The notes under the pieces were generated by a model, which saw only the letters and a program-made list of their open reading frames with translations, did no database searches and had not been told where the DNA came from. A stretch of 64,000 bases of DNA from Mycobacterium paraense (GTDB taxonomy: Bacteria; Actinomycetota; Actinomycetes; Mycobacteriales; Mycobacteriaceae), in assembly GCF_002101815.1 (NCBI RefSeq), contig NZ_LQPM01000003.1, forward strand, positions 170,439 to 234,438, written 5' to 3'. A program made the translations under genes and the position numbers. Shown here piece by piece: positions 1-7,551 of this stretch. Every line of letters begins with the position of its first letter. Position 1 is the stretch's first letter.

Positions 1-1
1 T

Positions 2-592
2 CTGGCGGATTTCGGCAAGCCGGAGGGCTTTTTGGAGCGCCAGGTGCCGCGCTGGCTTTCGGAACTGGACTCCTACAGCGAGTACGACGGCTACCCCGGG
101 CCGGAGATCCCGGGCATCGAGCAAGTGTCGGCCTGGTTGCAGCGCCGCCGCCCGACGACGTGGACGCCCGGGATCATGCACGGCGACTACCACGCCGCCA
201 ACGTCATGTTTTCGCGCACCGGCCCGGAGGTCGTCGCGATCGTCGACTGGGAGATGTGCACGATCGGCGACCCCCTGCTGGACCTGGGCTGGCTGCTTGC
301 CACGTGGCGCCAGCCCGACGGGTCCAGCGTGTTCGGCCACGCCCTCGGCGGGCAGGACGGCCTGGCCAGCACCGATGACCTGTTCCAGCGGTACGCCGCC
401 AACACCACCCGCGACCTGTCGCACATCACCTGGTACACGGTGTTGGCCTGCTTCAAGCTCGGCATCGTGATCGAGGGCACGCTGGCGCGGGCGTGCGCGG
501 GCAAGGCGGAAAAGGAGGTCGGCGACCAACTGCACGCCGCCACGGTGCATTTGTTCGAGCGGGCGCTGACGCTTATCGACACGCAACCCTGA
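2..592 (+). CDS. fadE36: FadE36-type phosphotransferase-family protein (5' end missing)
   Basis: The gene is open from the window edge in the frame beginning at base 2, so the N-terminus is missing. The visible part is the C-terminal lobe of an aminoglycoside/choline-kinase-like phosphotransferase. The Brenner-type loop HGDYHAANVMF (His, Asp and Asn for catalysis and metal) is followed by IVDWEMCTIGDPLLDLGW, whose Asp corresponds to the metal-binding DFG Asp of kinases. M. tuberculosis Rv3761c, named fadE36 as an acyl-CoA dehydrogenase, belongs to this same family, so the dehydrogenase name is misleading. Substrate is unknown; related proteins are fused to or lie beside acyl-CoA dehydrogenases. 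The gene ends at TGA 590-592, 19 bases before the next gene on the same strand. Confidence 0.75.
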   Translation: MADFGKPEGFLERQVPRWLSELDSYSEYDGYPGPEIPGIEQVSAWLQRRRPTTWTPGIMHGDYHAANVMFSRTGPEVVAIVDWEMCTIGDPLLDLGWLLATWRQPDGSSVFGHALGGQDGLASTDDLFQRYAANTTRDLSHITWYTVLACFKLGIVIEGTLARACAGKAEKEVGDQLHAATVHLFERALTLIDTQP

Positions 593-611
593 CCCACTAA
601 CATCTCCCCCC

Positions 612-1100
612 GTGCCGTACCGCGAGAATCCCGACTTCTACTCCGAGCCCACCCAGGCCGCATACGGCGGCTACTACGACGAACCGGCGCCGCAGCCGCC
701 CGAGCCGCCGACGCCCTGGTATCGCCGCCCGGCGGCGCTGGTCGCCGCCGGCGCGCTCGCGGTGATCGTGCTCGGTCTCGCCGCGTACGCGGTGGTCAAC
801 CTGGTGGCCGGCTCCCCCGCGCCGAAGGCTCCGAGCACCACCACGACCACGACGCCCGTCACCACCACGCCGGCGCCGACCACGACGGCGGAGACGCCTC
901 GGCACCACGGCGGCGGCGGGGGCGCGCCGACGCAGACCGTCACCGAGACGGCGCCGCCGCCGAGCACCGACACGCCCACGGACACGGCGACCACGACCGT
1001 CCCGCCCAGCACGGTCACGGTGTCACCGAGCACCGAAACCAGCACCGTCACCCAGACCGTGACGGTTCCCCCGCGGCGACCGTTCCAGCCGCGCCCATAG
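612..1100 (+). CDS. single-pass membrane protein with Thr/Pro-rich extracellular tail
   Basis: GTG start; 162 residues. A short cytoplasmic N-terminus rich in Tyr, Glu and Pro (about 1-38) precedes one membrane helix (about 42-66, AALVAAGALAVIVLGLAAYA). The rest is a low-complexity tail of Thr, Pro, Ser and Val with runs such as TTTTTTPVTTTP and TVTQTVTVPP, ending in a basic RRPFQPRP. Such tails are probably extracytoplasmic and may be O-mannosylated, but that is inference. It resembles Rv3760 of M. tuberculosis, which also lies next to fadE36. Function unknown. Confidence 0.7.
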   Translation: MPYRENPDFYSEPTQAAYGGYYDEPAPQPPEPPTPWYRRPAALVAAGALAVIVLGLAAYAVVNLVAGSPAPKAPSTTTTTTPVTTTPAPTTTAETPRHHGGGGGAPTQTVTETAPPPSTDTPTDTATTTVPPSTVTVSPSTETSTVTQTVTVPPRRPFQPRP

Positions 1101-1137
1101 TGCAGACATAGCGGGGCTGTGCGGATAGCCTCCATGC

Positions 1138-1758
1138 GTGGATGTCGGGGACTCGGTCAGGCGCTCACTCGACCACTGGGAGCGGCGCGAGTGGGACACG
1201 GCGATGGTCCACGCCTGCAACGCCGTCGATGCCACCGCGAATAAGCGCTATGCGCAGGTCGGGATCGCCACCCGGTTCAAGCGCACCATCCGCGATTCGC
1301 TGGACATCTTCGGTGCGATGGCGGCCCCGGCGATCGACTTCGAGCGCAGCCGCTTCCCCATCGCGGTGAAGTCGGATCTGCCCGACGGCCGTCCCGACAT
1401 CGCCGACGTCCTGTACGGCGTTCATCGCTGGAACCACGGCCACGACGACGAGTTGCCCGAGGGGTTCGAGCTGACGCCCTATGGCCCCCGCCCCGCGGGC
1501 GTGCAAATCTGGCGCACCGGAAAAGTCCAGCTTCCCGCCTCGGCCGCGATCGGCCTGTTGGCGGTCGCGGTTTTCTCGCCGGAGAACAAGGGTTCGGCCA
1601 TCCCGGATGGCTACCAGCTGAGCTGGTACCAGTACGTCTTCATCATCTGCCTGTGGTGGGGATGGCAGGATCACTTCCGCGAGATCATCCGCGCCGCCCC
1701 GATCCCGAAGACGACTCTCGACTTCTCCGAGTTCTGGGACGACTGGACGCCGGTGTAG
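1138..1758 (+). CDS. conserved hypothetical protein
   Basis: GTG start, 206 residues, soluble, no signal peptide. I do not recognise a catalytic motif. The N-terminal part (about 1-60) is helical and rich in Trp, His and Arg (DHWERREWDTAMVHACNAVDATANKRY). This resembles the start of uncharacterised actinobacterial proteins with a helical HEPN-like character, but the match is weak. The middle has a WNHGHDDELPEGFEL segment and the C-terminus is rich in Trp and aromatic residues. It ends 17 bases before the downstream acetyltransferase gene on the same strand, so the two may be co-transcribed. Confidence 0.65.
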   Translation: MDVGDSVRRSLDHWERREWDTAMVHACNAVDATANKRYAQVGIATRFKRTIRDSLDIFGAMAAPAIDFERSRFPIAVKSDLPDGRPDIADVLYGVHRWNHGHDDELPEGFELTPYGPRPAGVQIWRTGKVQLPASAAIGLLAVAVFSPENKGSAIPDGYQLSWYQYVFIICLWWGWQDHFREIIRAAPIPKTTLDFSEFWDDWTPV

Positions 1759-1775
1759 GGGCCAGGGCAGCCGAC

Positions 1776-2318
1776 ATGCAACCGAGCATCGGCCTGGTCC
1801 GTCCGGCCGGCCCACAGGACGCGCCGGCCTGCGTGGCGATATACCGCCCCTACGTCCTGGACACGGCGATCAGCTGGGAGCTCGAAGTCCCGACCGTCGA
1901 CGAGATGGCCGGGCGGATCGCCGCGGCTCGCGAGACCCACGAATGGCTCGTCCTCGAACACGACGGCCGGGTCATCGGCTACGCCTACGGACACGCCCTT
2001 TATCGCGTGGCCTCCTACCGATGGGCGGCGCAGACCGGGATCTACGTCGACGCCGAGCACCACCGCGCCGGCGGCGGCCGCGCGCTGTACACGCAACTGC
2101 TGCGCCGGCTCGCCGAGCGCGGCTACCGGCGGGCCATCGCCGGCATCACCCAACCCAACCCGGCCAGCAACGGTTTTCATCGATCCTTCGGGTTCACCGA
2201 AGCCGGCCTGTACCGCCGGGTCGAATGGAAGCACGGCAGCTGGCACGACGTCGCGTGGATGCAACTCGATCTGCTGGGCGATGCCGATGACGGCGGGCCG
2301 GCGGGCCCGATCACCTAG
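1776..2318 (+). CDS. GNAT N-acetyltransferase, phosphinothricin acetyltransferase-like
   Basis: The 180-residue frame from ATG 1776 starts exactly where the family domain begins (IGLVRPAGPQDAPACVAIYRPYV). An upstream in-frame start at 1653 would overlap the previous gene by over 100 bases and adds no family sequence. Features of the Pat/Bar subfamily of GNAT enzymes are visible: TAISWELEVPT in the first strand, the acetyl-CoA loop near GIYVDAEHHRAGGGRALYTQLL, and the C-terminal GITQPNPASNGFHRSFGFTEAG. Family members acetylate amino groups of phosphinothricin, methionine sulfoximine or related amino acids; the true substrate here is not known. A strong hairpin terminator follows 18 bases after the stop. 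Confidence 0.85.
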   Translation: MQPSIGLVRPAGPQDAPACVAIYRPYVLDTAISWELEVPTVDEMAGRIAAARETHEWLVLEHDGRVIGYAYGHALYRVASYRWAAQTGIYVDAEHHRAGGGRALYTQLLRRLAERGYRRAIAGITQPNPASNGFHRSFGFTEAGLYRRVEWKHGSWHDVAWMQLDLLGDADDGGPAGPIT

Positions 2319-2336
2319 GCGGGCAGACATACTTCA

Positions 2337-2371
2337 GCTCGGGACGGGCCTTGGACTCGCCCGTCCCGAGC
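2337..2371. terminator. bidirectional hairpin terminator
   Basis: Perfect 13-base inverted repeat (arms 2337-2349 and 2359-2371, GCTCGGGACGGGC) around a 9-base loop. It lies between the stop of the acetyltransferase gene at 2318 and the stop of the glycine-rich minus-strand gene at 2389. The position suits ending transcription from both sides. No long T run follows, as is usual for mycobacterial hairpins. Confidence 0.7.
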
Positions 2372-2388
2372 CGGAAGGTTGTAAGAGG

Positions 2389-2559
2389 CTAGCGCCCGCC
2401 GCCGGCGCCGCCACCGAAACGGCCACCGCCGGCGCCACCGCCCATGCGGCCGCCGCCCGCGCCACCGCCGAAGCGGCCGCCACCGGCGCCGCCACCGAAG
2501 CGCCCACCGCCCGCGCCGCCACCGATACCCATCGTTTCCGCACTGCTGATCGTCATCAT
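2389..2559 (-). CDS. small glycine-rich repeat protein (uncertain gene)
   Basis: Minus-strand frame of about 56 residues from ATG 2559 (a second ATG follows at once; a TTG at 2595 could add 12 residues and has GGAG upstream). After a short leader MMTISSAETMGI the protein consists only of repeats of the unit GGGAGGGRF, with one RM variant. There is no signal peptide or membrane segment. The DNA is a tandem repeat of about 27 bases and gives long open frames on both strands, so coding bias alone cannot prove it is a gene. The terminator just beyond its stop and its separation from the tRNA genes support a real transcript. Function unknown. Confidence 0.4.
   Translation of the reverse strand: MMTISSAETMGIGGGAGGGRFGGGAGGGRFGGGAGGGRMGGGAGGGRFGGGAGGGR
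2393..2530. repeat. tandem GC-rich repeat
   Basis: About five diverged copies of a roughly 27-base unit reading GCCACCGCCGGCGCCGCCACC-like on the plus strand. They encode GGGAGGGRF repeats when read on the minus strand and Ala/Thr-rich repeats on the plus strand. Copy number could vary between strains. Confidence 0.6.
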
Positions 2560-2635
2560 GGGCCGGAGGTTATAGCCGAATATCCGCGGCCACAACCAAC
2601 TCCGTCTTAACGATTTGAACTAGGCCGGATATGAG

Positions 2636-2708
2636 CGCGCCCGAAGGGATTCGAACCCCTAACCTTCTGATCCGTAGTCAGATGCTCTATCCGTTGAGCT
2701 ACGGGCGC
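2636..2708 (-). tRNA. tRNA-Arg (anticodon ACG)
   Basis: The reverse complement folds as a standard tRNA. The acceptor stem GCGCCCG pairs with CGGGCGC, with discriminator G from base 2636. The anticodon stem TCTGA/TCAGA holds the loop CTACGGA, so the anticodon is ACG. The T arm contains GGTTCGAATCC. CCA is not encoded. Confidence 0.95.
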
Positions 2709-2743
2709 CTGTCTTCAATTGTCTCGCCCCCGAAAGGACTCCG

Positions 2744-2832
2744 CGGAGGCGAGAGGATTTGAACCTCCGGTCCCCTTTGAGGGGGACAACTCATTAGCAG
2801 TGAGCCCCATTCGGCCGCTCTGGCACGCCTCC
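2744..2832 (-). tRNA. tRNA-Ser (anticodon GCU)
   Basis: Class II tRNA on the minus strand. The acceptor stem GGAGGCG pairs with CGCCTCC, with discriminator G, as seryl-tRNA synthetase requires. The anticodon stem CTCAC/ATGAG-type pairing encloses CTGCTAA, giving anticodon GCT. The long variable arm is GTCCCC...GGGGAC and the T arm GGTTCAAATCC. It lies upstream of the tRNA-Arg gene on the same strand and divergent from hisC2. Confidence 0.95.
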
Positions 2833-2921
2833 ATCGAACTTCCTGAGGGTACCCGAACCCCTCCAGGTGTCCCCGAACCGCCGGAGGCATAGCGTACACA
2901 GCGCCGACATATGCTGTCGAA

Positions 2922-3986
2922 GTGACCGCCCGCCTGCGACCCGAGCTGTCCGGGCTTCCGGTCTACGTACCCGGTAAAACGGTGCCGGGTTCGATCAAGC
3001 TGGCCAGCAACGAGACGGTGCACGGCCCGCTGCCCAGCGTCCGCGCGGCCATCGAACGGGCCACCGACACGGTGCACCGCTACCCCGACAGCGCCAACCT
3101 GCTGCTCAAGGCGGCGCTGGCGAAACATCTCGGTGCGGACTTCGCGCCCGAGCAGGTCGCGGTGAGTTGCGGCTCGGTGAGTTTGTGCCAGCAGCTCATC
3201 CAGATCAGCGCCTCGGCCGGCGACGAGGTGGTGATGGGGTGGCACAGTTTCGAGCTGTACCCGCCCATGGTGCAGGTCGCCGGCGCCGTCGCGGTCAAGG
3301 TGCCGCTGGCAGACCACACTTTCGACCTCTACGCGATGCTGGCCGCGGTCACCGACCGGACGCGGTTGATCTTCGTCTGCAACCCCAACAATCCGACGTC
3401 CACGGTCGTCGACCCCGACGCCCTGGCCCGGTTCGTCGAGGCCGTGCCGCCGCACATCCTGATCGCCATCGACGAGGCCTACGTCGAGTACATCCGCGAC
3501 GGCATGGCGCCCAACAGCTTGGAGCTGGCCCGCGCCCGCGGCAATGTCGTTGTGCTGCGAACCTTTTCGAAGGCATACGGGCTGGCGGGCCTGCGCGTCG
3601 GCTATGCCGTCGGCCACCCCGACCTGATCACGGCGCTGGACCAGGTCTACGTGCCGTTCGCCGTGACCAGCATCTCGCAGGCCGCCGCCATCGCCTCGCT
3701 GGACGCGGCCGAGGAGCTGCTGTCCCGCACCGACGCGGTGGTCGCCGAGCGCTCCCGGGTTTCCGCCGGCTTGCGCGACGCCGGGTACGCCCTGCCGCCG
3801 TCGCAGGCCAACTTCGTGTGGCTGCCGCTGGGTGCCCGCACCTCCGACTTCGTGACGCGGGCCGCCGACGCGCGCATCGTGGTCCGGCCGTTCGCGCCGG
3901 ACGGCGTCCGGATCACCGTCGGGGCACCCGAGGAGAACGACGCCCTGCTGGCGTTTGCCCGCGACTGGATCAAGGAGAACCAATGA
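2922..3986 (+). CDS. hisC2: pyridoxal-phosphate aminotransferase, HisC2/aromatic type
   Basis: GTG start, 354 residues, the usual length for fold-type I class II aminotransferases. Visible motifs are the substrate loop IKLASNET near 26-32, CNPNNPTS near 153-160, the PLP-ring Asp in IAIDEAYVEY (about 184), and the Schiff-base Lys217 in RTFSKAYGLAGLRVGYA, with Arg224 contacting phosphate. M. tuberculosis Rv3772 is annotated histidinol-phosphate aminotransferase 2; its family (Pat) is better linked to phenylalanine or other aromatic amino acids, while the true hisC lies in the his operon. The stop codon overlaps the start of the next gene as ATGA, so the two are translationally coupled. Confidence 0.9.
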   Translation: MTARLRPELSGLPVYVPGKTVPGSIKLASNETVHGPLPSVRAAIERATDTVHRYPDSANLLLKAALAKHLGADFAPEQVAVSCGSVSLCQQLIQISASAGDEVVMGWHSFELYPPMVQVAGAVAVKVPLADHTFDLYAMLAAVTDRTRLIFVCNPNNPTSTVVDPDALARFVEAVPPHILIAIDEAYVEYIRDGMAPNSLELARARGNVVVLRTFSKAYGLAGLRVGYAVGHPDLITALDQVYVPFAVTSISQAAAIASLDAAEELLSRTDAVVAERSRVSAGLRDAGYALPPSQANFVWLPLGARTSDFVTRAADARIVVRPFAPDGVRITVGAPEENDALLAFARDWIKENQ

Positions 3987-4444
3987 GCTTGGCCCGCAAG
4001 ACGTTCACCGAGTTCAAGGAGCGCGCCGACAGCATCGCCGACGCCGAGCTGGACGACTTCTGGGCGACGCTGGAGCCGGCGACCATCGAGGGCATGATCG
4101 GCGAGTGGAAGGGCGGCGAGTTCCGCACCGGCCACAAGATGAACGGTCAGCTGGAGAAGGCGGGCTGGTTCGGCAAGACGTTCACCTCGGCCGCCGACGT
4201 GCAGCCGCTGGTCTGCCTGGACGCCGACGGGAACAAGTTCTCCAACAAGGCCATGGGCAAGGGCGAGGCCAGCCTGTGGCTGGAGGACTTCCGCGGCGAG
4301 ATCACCGCCACGATGGTCTATGACGGCCAGCCCGTGCACGATCACTTCAAGAAGATCGACGACGACGCCGTGATGGGCATCATGAACGGCAAGGGCGTGC
4401 TCGATAACGGCCGGTATTACTACTTCTACCTCGAGCGGGTGTAG
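3983..4444 (+). CDS. DUF4334 / GXWXG-domain protein
   Basis: 153 residues from ATG 3983, overlapping the hisC2 stop by four bases. The N-terminal GXWXG-type region reads MIGEWKGGEFRTGHKMNGQL and includes KAGWFGKTF. The second half (about 95-153) is the DUF4334 domain, with YDGQPVHDHFKKIDDDAVMGIMNGK and an aromatic C-terminus YYYFYLERV. No transmembrane helix or signal peptide. The domain pair is common in actinobacteria; its biochemical role is not established. Coupling to the aminotransferase suggests a shared operon, but I see no functional link. Confidence 0.8.
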   Translation: MSLARKTFTEFKERADSIADAELDDFWATLEPATIEGMIGEWKGGEFRTGHKMNGQLEKAGWFGKTFTSAADVQPLVCLDADGNKFSNKAMGKGEASLWLEDFRGEITATMVYDGQPVHDHFKKIDDDAVMGIMNGKGVLDNGRYYYFYLERV

Positions 4445-4455
4445 GCCCTCCCGCT

Positions 4456-4572
4456 TGAGAGTGCGTCTACGGCTTTGAGTGTGCGGCTACGGCTTTCCGT
4501 GTGAGCCCAGGGCGGGATTCCGGGCCGAATTGCGCCCTGAACGCACTGACGAAGCCCTCATCGCACACTCAA
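4456..4572. repeat. structured intergenic repeat element
   Basis: The gap between two convergent genes holds a tandem duplication (TGAGAGTGCGTCTACGGCTTT at 4456-4476, then a near-identical copy at 4476-4496) and a nested inverted repeat. The outer arms are TTGAGTGTGCG at 4475-4485 and CGCACACTCAA at 4562-4572. The inner arms are CAGGGCG at 4508-4514 and CGCCCTG at 4533-4539, and inside those ATTC/GAAT. It can form a long hairpin and may end transcription from both sides. From memory, similar GAGTGTGCGT...CAGGGCG elements are scattered between genes in related mycobacteria. Confidence 0.6.
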
Positions 4573-4594
4573 TGGCGCGTGAACCGTCGCGAGG

Positions 4595-5182
4595 CTAGCG
4601 CTGCGCCGGGTCGCGGCCGGTGAACGCGACCAGCTGCTCGAGGGCGCCGGCGTCGGCGGGCACCTCGACCGGGTCCTCGAACCCGGCGCCGCCGCGCAGT
4701 TCCGGCCTGATGATCTGGCGCGCCAAGCCCAGCACGTACTCCGACAGCGGTTGGGGCGCGTCGAGCCGGTGCCCGACCGCGGCGGCGTAATCCCAAGCGT
4801 GGACCAGGAATTCGATCGAAAAGATGCCACACGCGCTCTTCGCCGGCAGCTCGCTCTTGCCGAACGGCACGGTGCCGTCCAGGCCGCGCCGGTGCCAGGC
4901 GTCCAGGGCCGGCCGGGCCGCGGCGATGATCTGCCGCTCCACCGAATCGCCGTCGTCGCGCTCCGGCAGTTCCGCGCCCACCATGCCGCCGAGCCCGGCG
5001 ATCGATTTCAGCAGGTGAGCGGTCAGCTGCTCGACGTCGAACTCGCTGCACGGCGTCTGCCGGGTGAGGTCGTCGGCGGCGATCGGGTGCAGCACGCGCT
5101 GCAACACGCCGAGCGTGTCCTCGGCGCTGTGCAGTTCGTCGGTGGGCGGGGAATGAGGTCCGGGTCGCAAGTCGGGAGCCAT
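4595..5182 (-). CDS. TIGR03086-type metal-binding (DinB/maleylpyruvate isomerase-like) protein
   Basis: 195 residues from ATG 5182; a longer frame to 5218 would run into the divergent gene. The DinB-like four-helix fold is indicated by VEQLTAHLLKSIAGLG (first metal His) and FLVHAWDYAAAVGH (second His, in the HxWD motif). PADAGALEQLVAFTGRDP is the usual C-terminal motif of the TIGR03086 family. The M. tuberculosis equivalent is Rv3773c. Some family members act in mycothiol-dependent reactions; no substrate is known here. Its start lies only 23 bases from the divergent echA21 start. Confidence 0.85.
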   Translation of the reverse strand: MAPDLRPGPHSPPTDELHSAEDTLGVLQRVLHPIAADDLTRQTPCSEFDVEQLTAHLLKSIAGLGGMVGAELPERDDGDSVERQIIAAARPALDAWHRRGLDGTVPFGKSELPAKSACGIFSIEFLVHAWDYAAAVGHRLDAPQPLSEYVLGLARQIIRPELRGGAGFEDPVEVPADAGALEQLVAFTGRDPAQR

Positions 5183-5205
5183 GTTTGCCACGCTACGGTC
5201 TGCCG

Positions 5206-6030
5206 ATGGGCGAAACATACGAATCCGTCACCGTCGAAACGAAGGACCACGTTGCGCAGGTGACGCTGATCGGGCCGGGCAAGGGCAACGCGATGGGGCC
5301 GGCGTTCTGGTCGGAGATGCCGGACGTGTTCGCTGCGCTGGACGCCGACCGCGACGTGCGGGCGATCGTCATCACCGGATCGGGCAAGAACTTCAGCTAC
5401 GGCCTGGACGTGCCCGCGATGGGTGGGTCGTTCGCCCCGCTGCTGTCCGGCGACGCGCTGGCCGGGCCGCGCGCGGAATTCCACCGCGAGGTCAAGCGCA
5501 TGCAGGGCGCGATCACGGCCATCGCCGACTGCCGGACGCCTACCATCGCGTCGGTGCACGGCTGGTGCATCGGCGGCGGCGTCGACCTGATCTCCGCGGT
5601 GGACATTCGCTACGCCAGCGCCGACGCCAAGTTCTCCGTGCGGGAGGTCAAGCTCGCCATCGTCGCCGACGTCGGCAGCCTCGCCCGCCTGCCGCTGATC
5701 TTGAACGACGGACACCTGCGGGAACTGGCGCTGACCGGCAAGGACATCGACGCGGCCCGCGCCGAGAAGATCGGCCTCGTCAACGACGTCTACCCCGACG
5801 CCGACGCCACGCTGGCCGCCGCCCATGCCACCGCCGCCGAGATCGCGGCCAACCCGCCGCTGACGGTCAACGGCATCAAGGACGTCCTCGACCAGCAGCG
5901 CATCGCGGCGGTGTCGGAGAGCCTGCGCTACGTCGCCGCCTGGAACGCGGCGTTCCTGCCGTCCAAGGACCTGACCGAGGGCATCTCGGCGACGTTCGCC
6001 AAGCGCCCGCCGCAGTTCACCGGGGAGTAG
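5206..6030 (+). CDS. echA21: enoyl-CoA hydratase/isomerase family protein EchA21
   Basis: 274 residues from ATG 5206; an in-frame TTG at 5185 is less likely because it nearly abuts the divergent start. It has the crotonase fold, with oxyanion-hole regions ITGSGKNFSYGLDVPAM (about 59-75) and HGWCIGGGVDLI (about 114-125). The segment REVKLAIVADVGSLARLP carries the ADVG signature of delta3,5-delta2,4-dienoyl-CoA isomerases, where Asp replaces a hydratase Glu. Isomerase activity in beta-oxidation of unsaturated acyl chains is therefore more likely than plain hydration; this is inferred from family knowledge. Orthologue of Rv3774. The stop is 28 bases before lipE. Confidence 0.88.
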   Translation: MGETYESVTVETKDHVAQVTLIGPGKGNAMGPAFWSEMPDVFAALDADRDVRAIVITGSGKNFSYGLDVPAMGGSFAPLLSGDALAGPRAEFHREVKRMQGAITAIADCRTPTIASVHGWCIGGGVDLISAVDIRYASADAKFSVREVKLAIVADVGSLARLPLILNDGHLRELALTGKDIDAARAEKIGLVNDVYPDADATLAAAHATAAEIAANPPLTVNGIKDVLDQQRIAAVSESLRYVAAWNAAFLPSKDLTEGISATFAKRPPQFTGE

Positions 6031-6058
6031 CGCGCGCGGCTCCGCTACCCTCGCTGAA

Positions 6059-7294
6059 GTGACTCCCGACGGCAGAATCCGCGTCCCGGCCGACCTGGAC
6101 GCCGTGACGGCGATCGGCGACGAGGACCACTCCCAGATCGACAGCGCGGCCGTCGAACGCATCTGGCGGGCCACCCGGCACTGGTATGAGGCGGGCTTCC
6201 ATCCCGCCATCCAGGTGGCCATCCGGCACCGCGGCCGCGTCGTGCTGAACCGCGCGATCGGCCACGGCTGGGGCAATGCGCCCACCGACCCGCCGGACGC
6301 CGAGAAGAAGCCGGTCACCACCGACACACCGTTCTGCGTGTACTCGGCGGCCAAAGGCATCACCGCGACGGTCGTGCACATGCTCGTCGAGCAGGGGCAC
6401 TTCTCGCTCGACGACCGGGTGTGCGAGTACATCCCCAGCTACACCAGCCACGGCAAGCACCGCACCACGATCCGGCACGTGCTCACGCACAGCGCGGGCG
6501 TCCCGTTCCCCACCGGACCCAAGCCGGACCTGCGCCGGGCGGACGACCACGAGTACGCGCAGGAACAGCTCGGCAAGCTGCGGCCGCTGTACCGGCCGGG
6601 CCTGGTGCACATCTACCACGCGCTGACCTGGGGCCCGCTGATGCGCGAAATCGTCTACGCCGCCACCGGTAAGGACATCCGCGAAATCCTGGCCACCGAG
6701 ATCCTCGACCCGCTGGGCTTCCGGTGGACCAACTTCGGCGTCGCCAAGGAGGACATTCCGTTGGTGGCGCCGAGCCACCCCACGGGGAAGCCCCTGCCGC
6801 CCGTGATCGCGGCGATCTTCCGCAAGGCGATCGGCGGCACCGTGCACGAGATCATCCCCTACACCAACAGCCCGGCGTTCCTGTCCACCGTGGTGCCCTC
6901 GTCGAACACCATCTCGACGGCCGACGAGTTGTCGCGCTTCGCCGAAATGTGGCGCCGCGGTGGGGAACTCGACGGGGTGCGGATCATCAGCCCGGAGCGG
7001 ATGTATGGCGCGGTCCAGGAGTGCCGGCGGCTGCGGCCGGATTTCGCCGTCGGCCTGCAGCCGGCCCGCTGGGGCACCGGATACATGCTGGGCACCAAGC
7101 GCTTCGGGCCGTTCGGGCGCAACGCGCCGAAGGCGTTCGGCAACCTGGGCCTGGCCAACATCGCGATCTGGGCCGACCCGGAGCGCAGCCTGGCAGCCGG
7201 CGTGATCAGCAGCGGCAAGCCCGGCCGTGATCCCGAAATCCGCCGCTACACGGCCCTGATGGACACGATCGCCGCCGAGATTCCGACCGGTTGA
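6059..7294 (+). CDS. lipE: serine beta-lactamase-family esterase LipE
   Basis: GTG start, 411 residues. The Ser-x-x-Lys nucleophile motif is VYSAAKGI (Ser96, Lys99), as in class-C beta-lactamases and EstB-type esterases. The second motif region is VHIYHALTWGPL, and GKPGRDPEIRR near the end fits the third loop. There is no signal peptide, so the enzyme is probably cytoplasmic. M. tuberculosis Rv3775 (LipE) is the orthologue and is annotated as a lipase/esterase. It follows echA21 on the same strand with a short gap, as in other mycobacteria. Confidence 0.88.
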   Translation: MTPDGRIRVPADLDAVTAIGDEDHSQIDSAAVERIWRATRHWYEAGFHPAIQVAIRHRGRVVLNRAIGHGWGNAPTDPPDAEKKPVTTDTPFCVYSAAKGITATVVHMLVEQGHFSLDDRVCEYIPSYTSHGKHRTTIRHVLTHSAGVPFPTGPKPDLRRADDHEYAQEQLGKLRPLYRPGLVHIYHALTWGPLMREIVYAATGKDIREILATEILDPLGFRWTNFGVAKEDIPLVAPSHPTGKPLPPVIAAIFRKAIGGTVHEIIPYTNSPAFLSTVVPSSNTISTADELSRFAEMWRRGGELDGVRIISPERMYGAVQECRRLRPDFAVGLQPARWGTGYMLGTKRFGPFGRNAPKAFGNLGLANIAIWADPERSLAAGVISSGKPGRDPEIRRYTALMDTIAAEIPTG

Positions 7295-7323
7295 GCCCGC
7301 CCGGCGGTGGGAACACTGCCGAC

Positions 7324-7515
7324 ATGGCTACCTACCGAGTGCTCAACCCGAAGGGCGACGTCGTCGCGACCAAGGACATCGACAGCGCCGACAAGGCGCA
7401 CGCGTGGTTCGCCGACGACGCGGTCGAGGGCAACGAACTTGGCTGGCGCATGGAAGTCGAACACGACGGCGACTGGCACTTCTTCGACAGCAGCGAGGGC
7501 GATCGAAGCTACTAG
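7324..7515 (+). CDS. small acidic conserved protein
   Basis: 63 residues from ATG 7324; an upstream TTG at 7291 would overlap lipE and is unlikely. The sequence is acidic and rich in Asp, Trp and His (MATYRVLNPKGDVVATKDID at the start, HDGDWHFFDSSEGDRSY at the end). It looks like a small single domain of beta strands and one helix, with no signal peptide or membrane segment. I do not recognise a family with a known role. The next gene starts 36 bases later on the same strand. Confidence 0.65.
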   Translation: MATYRVLNPKGDVVATKDIDSADKAHAWFADDAVEGNELGWRMEVEHDGDWHFFDSSEGDRSY

Positions 7516-7551
7516 TGTTTGCCTCCCGACTGGCGGGGCAACCAACTACGC

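Noticed and set aside
2636..2832. tRNA genes as phage or island attachment sites
   Set aside because: No integrase gene or repeated tRNA 3' end was seen near them.
2715..3983. Minus-strand open frame of 422 codons
   Set aside because: It runs across a tRNA gene and opposite hisC2; hisC2 has complete family motifs.
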